A DNA stretch of 64,000 nucleotides from Alisma plantago-aquatica (Eukaryota; Streptophyta; Magnoliopsida; Alismatales; Alismataceae). Of the stretch, positions 36,817 through 47,990 are shown one piece after another. Position 1 is the first letter of the stretch. Each line of letters opens with the position of its first letter. The DNA lies in the NCBI GenBank assembly GCA_963693085.1, contig OY856410.1, forward strand, positions 1,331,284,304-1,331,348,303. The letters run 5' to 3'. The notes beneath the pieces were generated by a model. It saw only the letters and a list, made by a program, of their open reading frames with translations. It was not told the DNA's origin and did not search any database. The translations under genes were made by a program, and so were the position numbers.

Positions 36817-38254
36817 CTGAAATAACCACGTAATTCCCTTTTTATTATTCATGTCATCAAGATCCATTAAACCTAGCTCGCTTCCTAGGGTTTCTAATTC
36901 ACTTTTAGGGTTTCTATTGCAATTAGGGTTTCCCTTCATCTTTTACTATTTTAAACCCTAATTTAATGCAATTGATCACCAACCCTAATTATTTCCACAT
37001 CTAATACTCAATTTCGGATTAAAGGCATAATTATCCATTAATTAAGCCCCTTAAACCTCTTTTCATTAAAGCTATTATTTTATCCTTTTAATCCATGACA
37101 AGATCATTATACTCATTTATCATCAATTCAAAGTTCATTCTAGTCTAATTCGCATATGAACTTGATTTACCATTAATTCCACCTTTTATTCTTGAGAAAA
37201 CCCTAATTACTACATTTTAGGTATTTATCCACAAATTAGGAACTTTAATGCTCGAAATAGCTTATAACCATGAAAACTCAGTTCTATACATGAAATCGAA
37301 AAATTAAAGCCATTAGTAGTCCTAATTACCAACATTAGGGGTTCAAGGCCCATTAAAGCCTATTTATGCACATAAACTCTAAATTAAATGAATTACATGC
37401 AAAGTTCATCCTTTTTGTTCCCAATGCCCCTTTTTATCATTAACATGTTAATATCAACTTTAACCATCAATTAAACCCTACTAATCACATAATCATATCA
37501 AAATAGGGTTCTTTAAACATTATTACATCTAAAGCTAATAACTTCCATTACTTTTCGAATTGCAAAAGGAATCAGACTTCAATTATATTTTGAATGGATT
37601 CCCTCGTGTTTTTGATAAACTTTCATATTTTACACGTATCCATCCGAGCTATGGATCATTAGTTATGAAATTAGCAAAAACACTTACTTTGGGCCAATTA
37701 GGTTACGCCACATCACTGCATCCATGCAACGTATCTCTCTTACTTTAAAACATTTCGAAATGACCGGTTTGCCCCTAGTTTAAGTCAAGGTTCCTACAGC
37801 CCGCAGAGGGCAAACTTGTCCAATGCCGCGCCTTCTTCAACCTCGTGATGCCCTAGCGCAGGCTGCCATCTAGGTCGTTTTGTGGGGGGTCTAATCCCCC
37901 TCCCATGGCCGCGCACCCATCCTTTGAGGTCCCTTAACCTCCGCCATGTCCCATCATCCTTAGATCCACCTCCATCCATGACCAAGGCCGCTAGGAACTG
38001 GAGTTTTGGGTCTACCAACCTCAACCCCTTCAGACGAGCTGCAGATGACTAGGGTGAGGATTCCCTTGAGTTAGCGACTCCACAACCATCTGAACTTGAA
38101 GGGGATGTCAGGAATCCCTTCAAACTCCTTCAGACGTTTCGGGCCCACTCAAAACCTTGTAGTTAGGGTTTTAACGTAAGGAAGAATAATAAGAAGGAGG
38201 AGAAGAAGAGAGGGTTTCGTGAAACTCCTTTGGAATCGTCCCTGGGCTCTACCC

Positions 38255-38262
38255 CTTTTATA
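38255..38262 (-). promoter_or_regulatory. TATA box, 5' LTR of gypsy copy 3
   Basis: Minus-strand TATAAAAGGGGTAGAGCCC. It is followed on that strand by a CTCTTCTTCTCCTCC tract and AAAACCCTAACTA (about 38,160-38,210). This is the presumed promoter of the complete element. Confidence 0.65.
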
Positions 38263-39200
38263 GGGGAGGGTAACGAAGCCCTATGGTGGCTTTCCCACCA
38301 AGAAATGAAGTCTCTTTTCAAAAAGAATCGTATTCTTTCAAGGTGAAGAAACCTTCTCTCTCCAATGTACTTCCTTGATATTTGCTATTTCTTGGGAAAT
38401 TAGGAATACGAAAAACCTTTTATTCTTTCTTATGCTGGACTTTAACTCCATAAGAACGAAATCATGTTTTCTTTTAATAGAAAATATTTCCTTTTTAGAA
38501 AAGCCACCAAAAACATTAATAATGTATCACATTATTCTCTTATTTTGCATTAGTGGTATTTTCTCTTTCCTCTGTCTTCATTGGGACTCCTTGGATCCCA
38601 AGAAACTCTATTATTTTGAAATCCTTTTTATGGGATACTCATTATCCTTCTAGATGCATATAAATGCATTATTCTTCATTATCTTGTTTAATTCTTATTA
38701 AAATAGCTCTTTTTGAGGATTTCTCTTTATTCCTCTTTCATCTTCCTCTTTGGTATTCCTTTTATTATTAGGAATCCTTGGGATACGAAATTCCACTAAG
38801 GATAATTCAATTACACCTCTTTCTGCTTATTTTCCACATTTTATCATTGTTTTCAATTTCTTTCTTAATAAAGAAATACTTAATTGATCTTTTTCTTTTC
38901 TTTTTGCATTATCTAACAACTTTGGACTCCTTGGAACCCAAGAGGCACGAAATCCATCCTTGGATTACATCTCTTTTCCTTCTAGAGGTTTCTACCTCTT
39001 TCTTTTATCAAATATTCAATTATTCATTTACTAATTGGATTTTCTTTTTATTCGGGCCCAATAGCCAATAAAGCCCACAACCCAAACATCGAGGCTATTG
39101 TAAACAAAATCCATTTAATCAAACCAAATTATATCATTATTTGTCCAATATGAGAGTTTACATTTCTCATCAGATGAACCCAAAAATTGGGGTTGTAACA

Positions 39201-39205
39201 GAAGA
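39201..39205 (+). repeat. Target-site duplication GAAGA (right) of gypsy copy 3
   Basis: GAAGA after GGTTGTAACA. Joining 17,414 to 39,206 restores the copia RT reading through this point. Confidence 0.9.
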
Positions 39206-40325
39206 TGTGATGTTTGATTAGATGAATTTAGTGGGAGTATATATATTCCACATATTGATGGGGAGTATCGTCCTTATACTACAAAATTTGGCAACAAAGT
39301 GCATTCGAAAAGGTTTTTAGAGAAGCATCCTATGTGATAGGAATCAAGATCTATAGAGATAGATCAAGAGGGATTCTTATCCTAGGAAAGAGAACATACT
39401 TTGGCTAGATGTTGAATGAGTTCAGCAAGGTGAGAGAGAACTTGTCCATGTTCCATGGAGTTAGTCTCTCAAGAGCCAAGTGTCCCAATTCTTATGAAGA
39501 ATAAGGAACGCATGTATAGATGCCATATGCATTCACAATTGGATCTATCACATAATGAACTCATCTCGTTATCTTGTATGTATTGGACATGCTAAGAAAA
39601 TACAAACTAATTATCTTGTATATATTGGACATGACAAGAATATATGAACTCATAATCTTGTATGTAATGGACATGACAAGAAGATATGAAATCATCATCT
39701 TGTATGACAAGATGATATAAATATCAAGTTATCTCTTATGTATTGGACATGACGAATGGATATATGTCAAACTCCAGTAAGAGTTACGGGAATACCATGA
39801 AGAACATCTTCTTGTACTTTTGAAGTACTAAAAGGATTAGTTCTTTAGTTATGGTAATAAGGAGGAGTTGGGTGTAAAGAGTTACACCGATGCAACCTTC
39901 CAAAATGACAAAATTGTGTTTTGACCTTGGAATAAGAATTGTTAGTTGGAAATGTTTCAACATAAAACAATTGATTAATTCTACAATAAGTGGTCAATTA
40001 CCTTAGTGTTACAACCACTGTAAAGGATATTGCATGCATCTAGAAGTTCATATGGATGAACTTATGGGAGATTTTGACCATTGGTGTCTCAGTAGTAATA
40101 TTGTGACAACAATGGAGCTACTAGTTAGGTAAAGGAATTTCAGATAGCATACTATGACACTTCCATCTCATATGAGTTGTCATACAACGAGGGGATGTGA
40201 AACATGAAATATACCGACTTTAAGCAAATATTTCTTACCCGCTATAAAACCACTTGTACAGCAGAAACATGATGGACATCTTAAGATCACTAGGAATATG
40301 ATTCATGGGTGATTGGCTCTAAGTA
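39206..40325 (+). pseudogene. Decayed Ty1/copia pol, 3' portion (end of RT, RNase H)
   Basis: This continues the pol interrupted at 17,410. Recognisable RT pieces include ASYVIGIKIYRDRSRG (about 39,325-39,375), matching the ILGI.IYRDRS motif, and MPYAFTIGSI near 39,520. VLDMTNGYMSN near 39,743 corresponds to the YAL..TSRY region. The RNase H start near 39,850 contains GVKSYTDATFQNDK, with the first catalytic Asp preserved. Stops are present throughout. A 42 bp minisatellite interrupts RT. The region ends at the polypurine tract of the 3' LTR. Confidence 0.85.
39571..39755. repeat. 42-bp tandem repeat inside copia RT
   Basis: ATCTTGTATGTATTGGACAT starts at 39,571, 39,613, 39,655 and 39,697 (the last shortened), plus a diverged unit at 39,731. 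The period is a multiple of three. It expands the RT segment whose normal reading is like PDVSYVLDMT. Confidence 0.85.
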
Positions 40326-40337
40326 CATGTGGGAGTA
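40326..40337 (+). other. Polypurine tract of plus-strand copia element
   Basis: CATGTGGGAGTA immediately before TGTTGGTATAG. GGGAGTA before TGTTGG is typical of plant copia elements and marks this LTR as the 3' one. Confidence 0.7.
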
Positions 40338-41443
40338 TGTTGGTATAGTATGCCCAGAGAGCCAATCATATGATGATTGCAATGAGGCATATGATACTTG
40401 ATTTGATAATGATAAAGGTATTTATGTCTATTATGTTTGTCTCACTCATGAGATGATGACACATACATGATATATGTCTAAAGAATGATGTGACTCAATG
40501 ACATATCTCATCATGTTGAGGACCTAAATGATGATACCATATGTATGATAAGACTACATACATTCTTATTATGTCCCTAGTCAGATATTACTATGGAAGA
40601 AAAATAGACAACAGTAATACATAAGACTAGAGTGTGTGTTGAATGATGATAGAGTCTCATTAGTCATGATATATAATATCAAGTCAAGCACACAGATAAA
40701 TGTTAGAGAACAATATATAAGACAGTCCCACCGTGAGAGTGATACATGGATACCATGGAATGGTAGTCACAATCATCTCTCATAGTGATGGTGGTGATTG
40801 TGGTTCTTAGACTTGAAATCACTACACTCATCACATGTGATTGGTTAAACTTTGATATCATCAAATGCAGTCCAGAAACATGGGTTGTTATAATGGTGAT
40901 GATTGGGTGACTTTGATACATGAGGACTTGATTGTGAGTGATAGATATGGGATTTGTCCCTCCTACAAGGAGTATGATATCTAGGGCCCCTTGATAACCG
41001 AGACTGAGAATCATATTCCCATACCCATTTGAATCAATATATGATATGTGAATTCACATGCATCTGAGACAGTCTGCTCTAGGTCAAGGAACATGGATTG
41101 AATGCTTAATAGGATGACAATTCATGCCTCAAGTTAAATCTGGATGTCAGTGAAAAAGGAACTATACGATCACTATAACACTAATCATAGATTGTAGGTT
41201 GAAGTTATTCTCCAACTTTCTAAGTTACTTGTGTATCAATGATGAGTTACTAGATTCCGCTCATTGCTTGTGATGTCATAATTTGTTATGAACATTCATT
41301 GCCAATGTAAATTGGAACATATAGGGTCACACACATAGGATACCCCTGGAAGAGGATATTGTCCATGAATGATGTTAATATTGAGACTAAAGGTGTTTAG
41401 GTACTCATTTAAACATACAATTAACTGACTGGACTCAAAACTG

Positions 41444-42179
41444 TCAAGTTCAAGTATTGAACTAGCTGGTTAGAATGTCAGGTCGATTGGAGATTACATT
41501 GGGAATGTCAGGATTGCCAACTGACCAGTTCACCTAGGTGAGTCGATCGGCTGGTGTGAGCCAACCGACTGGTTCACTTGGTGAAATTGGCAGCTCATAG
41601 TCCTATCAATCGAGGAAATTGGGATTTGCCCGGTTGGAGGAAAACTTTCACTTTCACTTGTTCAATTTGATTGGAATAAGGATTAATCTTTGCATTAAAT
41701 GGAAACGATTGAGGAAATCCAATTGTAGGCAAGTATGAGAAGTGAAATGACTAGTTCACTGGGTGAACCAATCGGCTCACACTCCTAACCGACCGGTCAC
41801 TTGGTGAACTATCAAGTTCAAGTATCGAACTAGCTAGTTAGAGTGTCAGGTCGATTGGAGACTGCATTGGCAATGTCAGGACTGCCAACCGACCGGTTCA
41901 CCCAGGTGAGTCGATTGGCTGGTGTGATCCAACCGACCGGTTCACTTGGTGAACTGGGCATCTCACATTCCTTCTAACTGAGGAAATTGGGATTTACTGA
42001 GTTGGAGGAAAACTTTCACATTTCACTTCAATTCGATTGGAATAAGGATTAATCTTTCCATTAATTGGAAACGATTGAGGAAAGTCAATTGTAGGCAAGT
42101 CTAGGATGTGAAATGACCGGTAGACTGGGTGAACCGATCAGATCACACTCCCAACCGACCGGTTCACTAGTGAAATGAT
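41444..42179. repeat. 368-bp tandem duplication in copia LTR
   Basis: TCAAGTTCAAGTAT.GAACTA starts at 41,444 and again at 41,812. Both units continue with GTCAGGTCGATTGGAGA and the ACCGAC-containing stretch. The minus-strand LTR at 8,142-10,261 has one unit, which explains its shorter length. Confidence 0.85.
41564..42159 (+). promoter_or_regulatory. Cluster of five ACCGAC (DRE/CRT-core) motifs
   Basis: ACCGAC at 41,564, 41,788, 41,888, 41,932 and 42,154, mostly in the context CCAACCGACCGGTTCAC, 110-700 bp upstream of the LTR TATA box. A/GCCGAC is the core bound by CBF/DREB factors in drought and cold responses. Function here is inferred from sequence only. Confidence 0.45.
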
Positions 42180-42268
42180 CAGTTTTCCTGTCGTAGTGCA
42201 TATTATTCATGGAAATTATGGATCCTTCTACTCCTGAACAGATTGGGAACCCTGACTGTACCATCTAA

Positions 42269-42277
42269 TATAAATAG
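42269..42277 (+). promoter_or_regulatory. TATA box of copia LTR (plus copy)
   Basis: TATAAATAGAGGGGTATTGG, same as in the minus-strand copy. Transcription would start about 30 bp downstream. Confidence 0.65.
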
Positions 42278-42825
42278 AGGGGTATTGGGGGCTTCTCAGA
42301 ACGCACAACTAAAACATCAGTTTCTCTAAAAAGTTGTTGTCCTCTCTGGTTCTGGTAACTGGGAGAGATGAACAAGTGCTACCCGACTAGGGAGGCACAG
42401 TGAGGGAAAGACAACTACAGAAAAGAAGTCTAAGTTTGGGAGAGCATGTTGGTGCTAGTACACCAACAGGTGGGTCGTCTCCTTCATGCCAGTTCTTCTA
42501 GAATGGTCAGAGTTCCAGGTGGTCGCATTGACTATCTGGAGAGGCGAGAGGTGTTTACCGCTCAGGAGGACACGTCAGCCATAGTCTATGGTGGAGGCCA
42601 TAGTCCATGGAGAAGACCAGGAGTTGCACAGACACCGTCCAAGATATGGCATTGAAGACCGCACATGGATGTGAGGTATTGTCATTGGGCAAGCCCCAGG
42701 ACTAGGTATATATCTCTAAAACCATCCTTCCCATTACATAGTCATTGGTGCGATCTCCTGTTATGGGTTAATGGCCAGTAAAACTTTTGTTTCCACTGCC
42801 TACTCTGAGGCCATAAAACCCAACA

Positions 42826-43595
42826 AAGTTATGATGAAATTGAGGAAAATGAATTTTTTATACACACAGTTAGTATGTTACTACAATGAGTTTGTATGAT
42901 AACACATCCAATTTTTTGTGACTGTACACCCATTTTTTTGTGTGCACCATTTATTTTTGTAAGTGTCTACTTCCTATTTGTATTCTCCCAATTTGTGTGG
43001 AAAAACACCTATAGTGTAACCAATTATTATGTGTGGAAGTGTTGTCCACCTAATTAGTATATTGAGTGCCCAAGTGCTACTTTTGGCATTTATATTTTGG
43101 GGTATACTGTGACTAGTGTCTATAATGCACCCATCTATTCCCTAAACACACTCCATCATTAATTCCATTGTACTTATTGTATATTTCTTGATTGATGAGT
43201 AATTGTACTAAAGTGCATACTACAAGATCCATTAAACCTGATTCATGAGTGTTATACCCACTATTATTGACCTATAATGCGCCCACTTAATCCCTCATGC
43301 GCTCAATTATTGCTTATGCACCCAGTTTGTATGACAAAGTGGCCAGTGAGAGTGCCACCATGCACAATTTACATGTCACCATGGTCAATGTATAGAATTA
43401 TGTGCCCACTTTGTAATGTTTTGTCATTTACATTAAATGAGGAACAATCAAGTCACTAACCTTGATCAATAGGGAAAGACCTTGTGGAGATCTTCTACCT
43501 CTTACAGATGGCTAATATTAAGAGAAAATTGTGTTACATCCTTTTGGACATGTACTTATTCTACGTCTTCTTCCTCTTGAAAATCTTCTAACAAT
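42826..43595. other. Unassigned AT-rich region
   Basis: Right flank of the copia element. It has several imperfect GC.CCCA and TGTGTG motifs (for example GCACCCATCTATTCCCTAAA and GCGCCCACTTAATCCCTCAT) but no regular period. No gene is recognised. Confidence 0.3.
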
Positions 43596-43760
43596 CACTA
43601 CAAAAAAAGATGATTTAACTACAATTATTCTAACTATATATATTATGTTTGTAGTTAAAAACTACCTTTCCCTATAAATTATAAACATGTAAATAAAGCA
43701 AACATAGTTAATTGTATTAGCTACAAAATTAGTTACATATCATAATGACTACAAAATAAT
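43596..43760 (+). mobile_element. Possible CACTA-type DNA transposon terminus
   Basis: CACTACAAAAAAAGATG resembles the CACTACAAGAAAA-type ends of plant CACTA elements. It is followed by an 11-bp inverted repeat (TTTAACTACAA at 43,614 with TTGTAGTTAAA at 43,649) and further ACTACAA-like subterminal motifs near 43,722 and 43,747. TTTTCGCGC near 43,830 is also common in such elements. No matching opposite end or transposase was found, so this is only a candidate. Confidence 0.35.
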
Positions 43761-46700
43761 GTTCATTCCCAACTCATCTCCCCCTCACTCCCTGCCCCTC
43801 CAAATAACCAAAATAGTTGAAATATTCAAAATTTTCGCGCATTACCCTCTGTTGGCAGGGTATCACACATAGCACTAGCATCTCCCCCGGTACTTCCACC
43901 CCCACTTATCATGCATGTTCTTCCTCCCTCACTCTTCTCCACTGCCAAAGCTACCCATATGATAGCCCTCTCCCCGTCTATCCCTCTACTCCCCACCAAT
44001 ACCCACCCACCTCCTCCTTACGCCTCATGGACCACCGGAGAAGAGGCGATGATCGAGGATAATCAAAGGTGGAGAGGATATGCACGAGATGGCAGGGAAA
44101 AATTGAGGTATACTTCAACTCCCCTAATTCCTATATTTATGTTTCCCATACCTGCTAAATTACATAGAGTATGAAAATCTAACCTTCTCTTCCAATGTTG
44201 GAACCTACATTCCCCATTTTCGAGAATATGATGAAGATCACCAGTAAGTGTGTGAGAAAGAACAATGCATAATTGAATATTGCTTCATTCCCAGCCTACC
44301 CATCACTCCAAGCCTCCATTATAATCTAAATCTCATGCTGGAATCTAGTTCGTGAACTGGAATTATTGCCTTTTTACAAAAGAAAGCCCTCAATGGGAGC
44401 ACTGACTGATCCTTTCTAGGCTACTGATGTAACAAATTTGATAGGACTATTTCGTCTTCCTATATTCAGTTGACTTTTTATCAGGAAGTTTACTGATTAT
44501 TACTAGAGATACTACTAGAATGTAAAGAATTTGTTTGGTTTAGTACAATAGAATACCTTACAAAACACACCAAAATCAATGTGAAAAGAAGGCCTTCATG
44601 AAAAGGTAGTATTCATGTCACATCGATCAATTAAAATTAATTGTAGTGGTTGTTTATTGTGTGCTCAAGAAGTGAAAAACTTGTTCTATTTTTCATATCA
44701 ACTCAATTCACAGTTCAACTCTCATATGCATAAACTATTACGAATGAGGATCTATAATGCCATGACGTTGTGCTAGACAAATATTTCTATTATCTCGTCC
44801 TAGAGACCTTGCTGCATTCATTTCTACAGGCAGTTGGAATTTATAATGGAAGTAAAAGCATATTCATACACATGTTACAAAAGTTTTAGGTCAAAGATCT
44901 TTTTTCTATATAGTCAGTGACATTTCTGACTTGAAAATTCAATGAAAATGAATTACATCATGTTGATTGGACATTGACACCTAAAAGTGCAGATCTATTA
45001 ATTTTCTCAAGCAACGTCTAACTAGTTGTCAACTAATATAAAGGCAATCATTATCAATTATAGTTGCCTAACTTGATTTGCAATATGCATCTAGTACCTA
45101 AATGCAAGTTAGGAGGTTGAAGTTGAATATCCAATTCATTTATACATGTTTTTATTACAGTTGCATGAACTTGCTCTTCAATTTTGTCCTACATACATTG
45201 AAATCATGATCGGCATTGTGATCAAATATTCTTGGTGCTTGTGGTGCATGTGATCTTTCCCTTCCCACTCTAATGTAACTAACTTCTTTCCATTCCTAGT
45301 TCAGATAGATCTGTCTTATTCCCAACAAGATCCAATCTTGGTGCTTTATCAACGAGACTCTCTCTATTAGCTGCAGATCACACCGACATCAAAGTATGTA
45401 TGAGAAGAAAGATGTTTGCCCATACTTACAAATGGTGCATCAGAATGAAAGGATCTGCCACCATTGGAGGTATGTCATATTCTGAAGACCTGGACTTACA
45501 AATGGTGCATCATGTGCTAGTTCAGTGCAACATCAACACATTAGAAGAGTTATAACCGACTTCACAAGGTTCAAATATGTAGGTATGTCTTATTCTGAAG
45601 ACCTGGACTGTAATGTCTTATTCTGATTAAGCTCTTATGCATTTGGAATGCTGAATTGATCATGCCTGGCAAGATATATCTTCTGCTTACCATATTTTAG
45701 TTACCCATTCTCAGGAATGAGTGCATTTTTTGGGAAATGTTGCAGTCATAGTTCTCTCTTATAAAGGTTCACCACGTTCGTAAAGTTCTTAATCTTTAAA
45801 TATTGTGATTCTAGAAGGTTGGTCTTCATCCTCTTTAACATCAAGATACCCTTAAAGATATCAAAAAGGAAGAAGGACATATTACTTGATGTGACCTTCT
45901 CTGGTGAGGTGATGGAATGATTCCTCTGGTCGTTGACAACAAGAACAATGCACTTTTGGGACACTAAAAGCCTCTATAACTACTTGAAGTGCCATCATTT
46001 AGGCGTTACAAAGTGCTAAACTTGTAATCTGATCTGTATGATAGGTTGGAGTCTAATGTTGGTTGTGTGCCTCGCGCACATAACGATCTGCTTAGGCATC
46101 CCACTATTACTTATGCATTTACTTTTCTCTATCATTTAGGAGTTAGGGTTTTTAGTAGACACAAGGTCATGTAAATCTAGGTTCCTGCCTAGATATCCAC
46201 ATATACCTTAAATGCATTTGGGTATTGTAGTCTGTGTAATGTTGCCATAAAAGGCCTTCACAATAATTAAGTCTATATAAACAAATAGAATAGGATTGCT
46301 TGTAGGAATACAATGGAGCCCCATATGTCTCTATCTATTTTTGCTTATATTCATTTAGAAATGGATGTGGATATGTATGGTTTTCCTGCATTCCAAGTTG
46401 CAACATATTCTCTATCAAGGCCTAGTTCATGTTCATTAACGTCTCCTTCTCCATCCTTCACATTTTGGCATTTCCTTTGCCCAATCCACCTCAATACCTT
46501 CTCAACGTGTTAGACTGGGCTGGTCTTCATGGATTGGCTCACACCAAGTATATTTGAAGTCTCCAAAATGATATATCAGGGTGCTTCCATCAGGCACCGT
46601 TCGAATTGTAATATTCCAATCAAATTATATCTCTACCTAATGTAGAAGATGAAATCCATTTGTCCTTCATTGTTAGAGTTGGTTCCTTTGTCTATCTTTG

Positions 46701-47990
46701 GCATATTAGTTGTTTACTATTAGTTCTTGCTTGCCATCCAAAGGCCACTAGAAAGACACTTTACAAGTTCCTTTACAACTTGACAACTATCTTATACTAA
46801 TATAAGTTCTATTGTTGCCAATTTTCTGTAAAAATATGGTCTCTCTATTTTCTAGCTCTAGTAGGCCCTCTATATGAGATTATATTTCGAGGATTAATTG
46901 TTGCCGAGCAGAATCTCTATTTCCTAATGGGCTATTCTGGTGAAGGGCTCCTTAGTACATGGTTTCTATGTTAATATTTCAAATGTAGGAACTTATTGTC
47001 AGAATAACTCATAACGAAAGTAAAAAGGGGAGAATTGTTGTTATCTGCTTCATCAAATTCCAACACACCTATTCTTGCTACACAATAATACATTTGGAAA
47101 GAAAAAATATGCTAGAATAGAGTATAGTGAGAAATGAACGGTTTGATGCATCTAAAATAGGACATATCTCACACAAACTTTTGGCTCCTTATCACACAAA
47201 CAATATGGTTTCAACAATGCATTGTCTTTGGTTATAAATGTACAAAACCAATAATTTTCTGTGAATATTGTTGTTAGACTGTTGTTGTACCCCTTCCCTG
47301 GCTATTGAGTAGAGGTTTGTTCATTTTCGATTTCTTGAAGTATTTTTTATAATTATATCATAAGACGACTTGATATTAACATGGTTGAGATATCATTGGC
47401 ATCTAACACTTTTAAATTGAGGTCTCAGCATTTTTGGTGAAGTGTGATTCAGTTCTACTGTCATAGGATGATCTGGTTTGTTGTTTCAATTTTGAGAGGG
47501 AAGAGACGTTCTCTTTGATTAGCGATGTACATCTATTCTTCACCAATTTTTTTGCTAGAAGATGGGTTTTCGATCTTATACGATGAACATAGCTAAAGTA
47601 TAGCTATTTTCATTAGTTTTGAGTATGAGGAGATTCTGTATTATTTCACATGACCTACAATCAATCTACCATTCTCTATTTAAGCACAGTATTCACATGT
47701 GCTTTAGGGTGCATCCTTCTCCTTTAACCTAACCCTACACTTACTCACTTCCCCTCATCCTCCACCCTTCCCTCTCCCCTCCCAACCTGTCTCCCCCCTC
47801 ATCATTTTCGTTGTCTGCAACTTATTTTGAACATAGTTCCCCCTATTTTCTATAGGTGATTTAGTAGTTAGTAATTTGTAACTTGTTCTGAATATTTTAA
47901 AATGTTGTAGTAGGGAAGAATTATAATTGTTTATATGATCACACAACCTTTTCTATAAGATCCAATGCTAACTAATTATGTACAAGTTCC
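43761..47990. other. Unassigned low-repeat region
   Basis: About 4.2 kb without similarity to the other elements here. It includes a CT/CCC-rich stretch (43,780-44,030) and two direct repeats of GGTATGTC.TATTCTGAAGA 113 bp apart (45,469 and 45,582). One short coherent frame near 45,300-45,400 ends at a GTATGT donor-like site. The minus-strand frame 45,746-45,964 (72 codons) has no recognised domain. No host gene can be supported. Confidence 0.3.

Larger units (their letters stand above)
17415..39200 (-). mobile_element. Complete but decayed Ty3/gypsy element, family A copy 3, with nested insertion
   Basis: This minus-strand element has both LTRs (5' LTR 35,923-39,200; 3' LTR 17,415-21,739), a primer-binding site, a polypurine tract and a 5-bp target duplication (GAAGA). 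It sits inside the RT gene of a plus-strand copia element. Its internal region is about 3.84 kb once the nested family B element (23,720-34,055) and one ACAAA are removed, close to the 4.29 kb of copy 1. The pol remnants are too broken to be functional. The two LTRs differ in length mainly because the 3' LTR has a 1,035 bp tandem duplication. Confidence 0.92.
35923..39200 (-). mobile_element. 5' LTR of gypsy copy 3 (3,278 bp)
   Basis: Minus strand: TGTTACAACC at 39,200 to GTCATTACA at 35,923. It has a single copy of the region duplicated in the 3' LTR. It contains the TATA box (38,255-38,262), a GC-rich leader segment (about 37,790-38,060) and the 72 bp splice-flanked segment. Small frames at 38,375-39,071 also occur in the other LTR, without coding character. 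Confidence 0.92.
40338..42825 (+). mobile_element. 3' LTR of the Ty1/copia element
   Basis: TGTTGGTATAGTATGCCCAG at 40,338 to ATAAAACCCAACA at 42,825, 2,488 bp. It is the same family as 8,142-10,261. It contains a 368 bp tandem duplication (starts 41,444 and 41,812), five ACCGAC motifs at 41,564-42,159 and a TATA box at 42,269. A 5' LTR partner is not in the window. The minus-strand frame 40,703-41,014 and the plus-strand frame 42,446-42,655 have no recognisable content. Confidence 0.9.

Noticed and set aside
43596..44645. A complete 1.05-kb CACTA element ending at TTGTAGTG near 44,645
   Set aside because: Only CACTACAA matches between the two ends, and the flanking triplets (AAT and GTT) do not form a target duplication.
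45300..45410. A possible host exon (short coherent frame ending at a GTATGT donor-like site)
   Set aside because: Too short, no recognisable protein family and no second exon found nearby.
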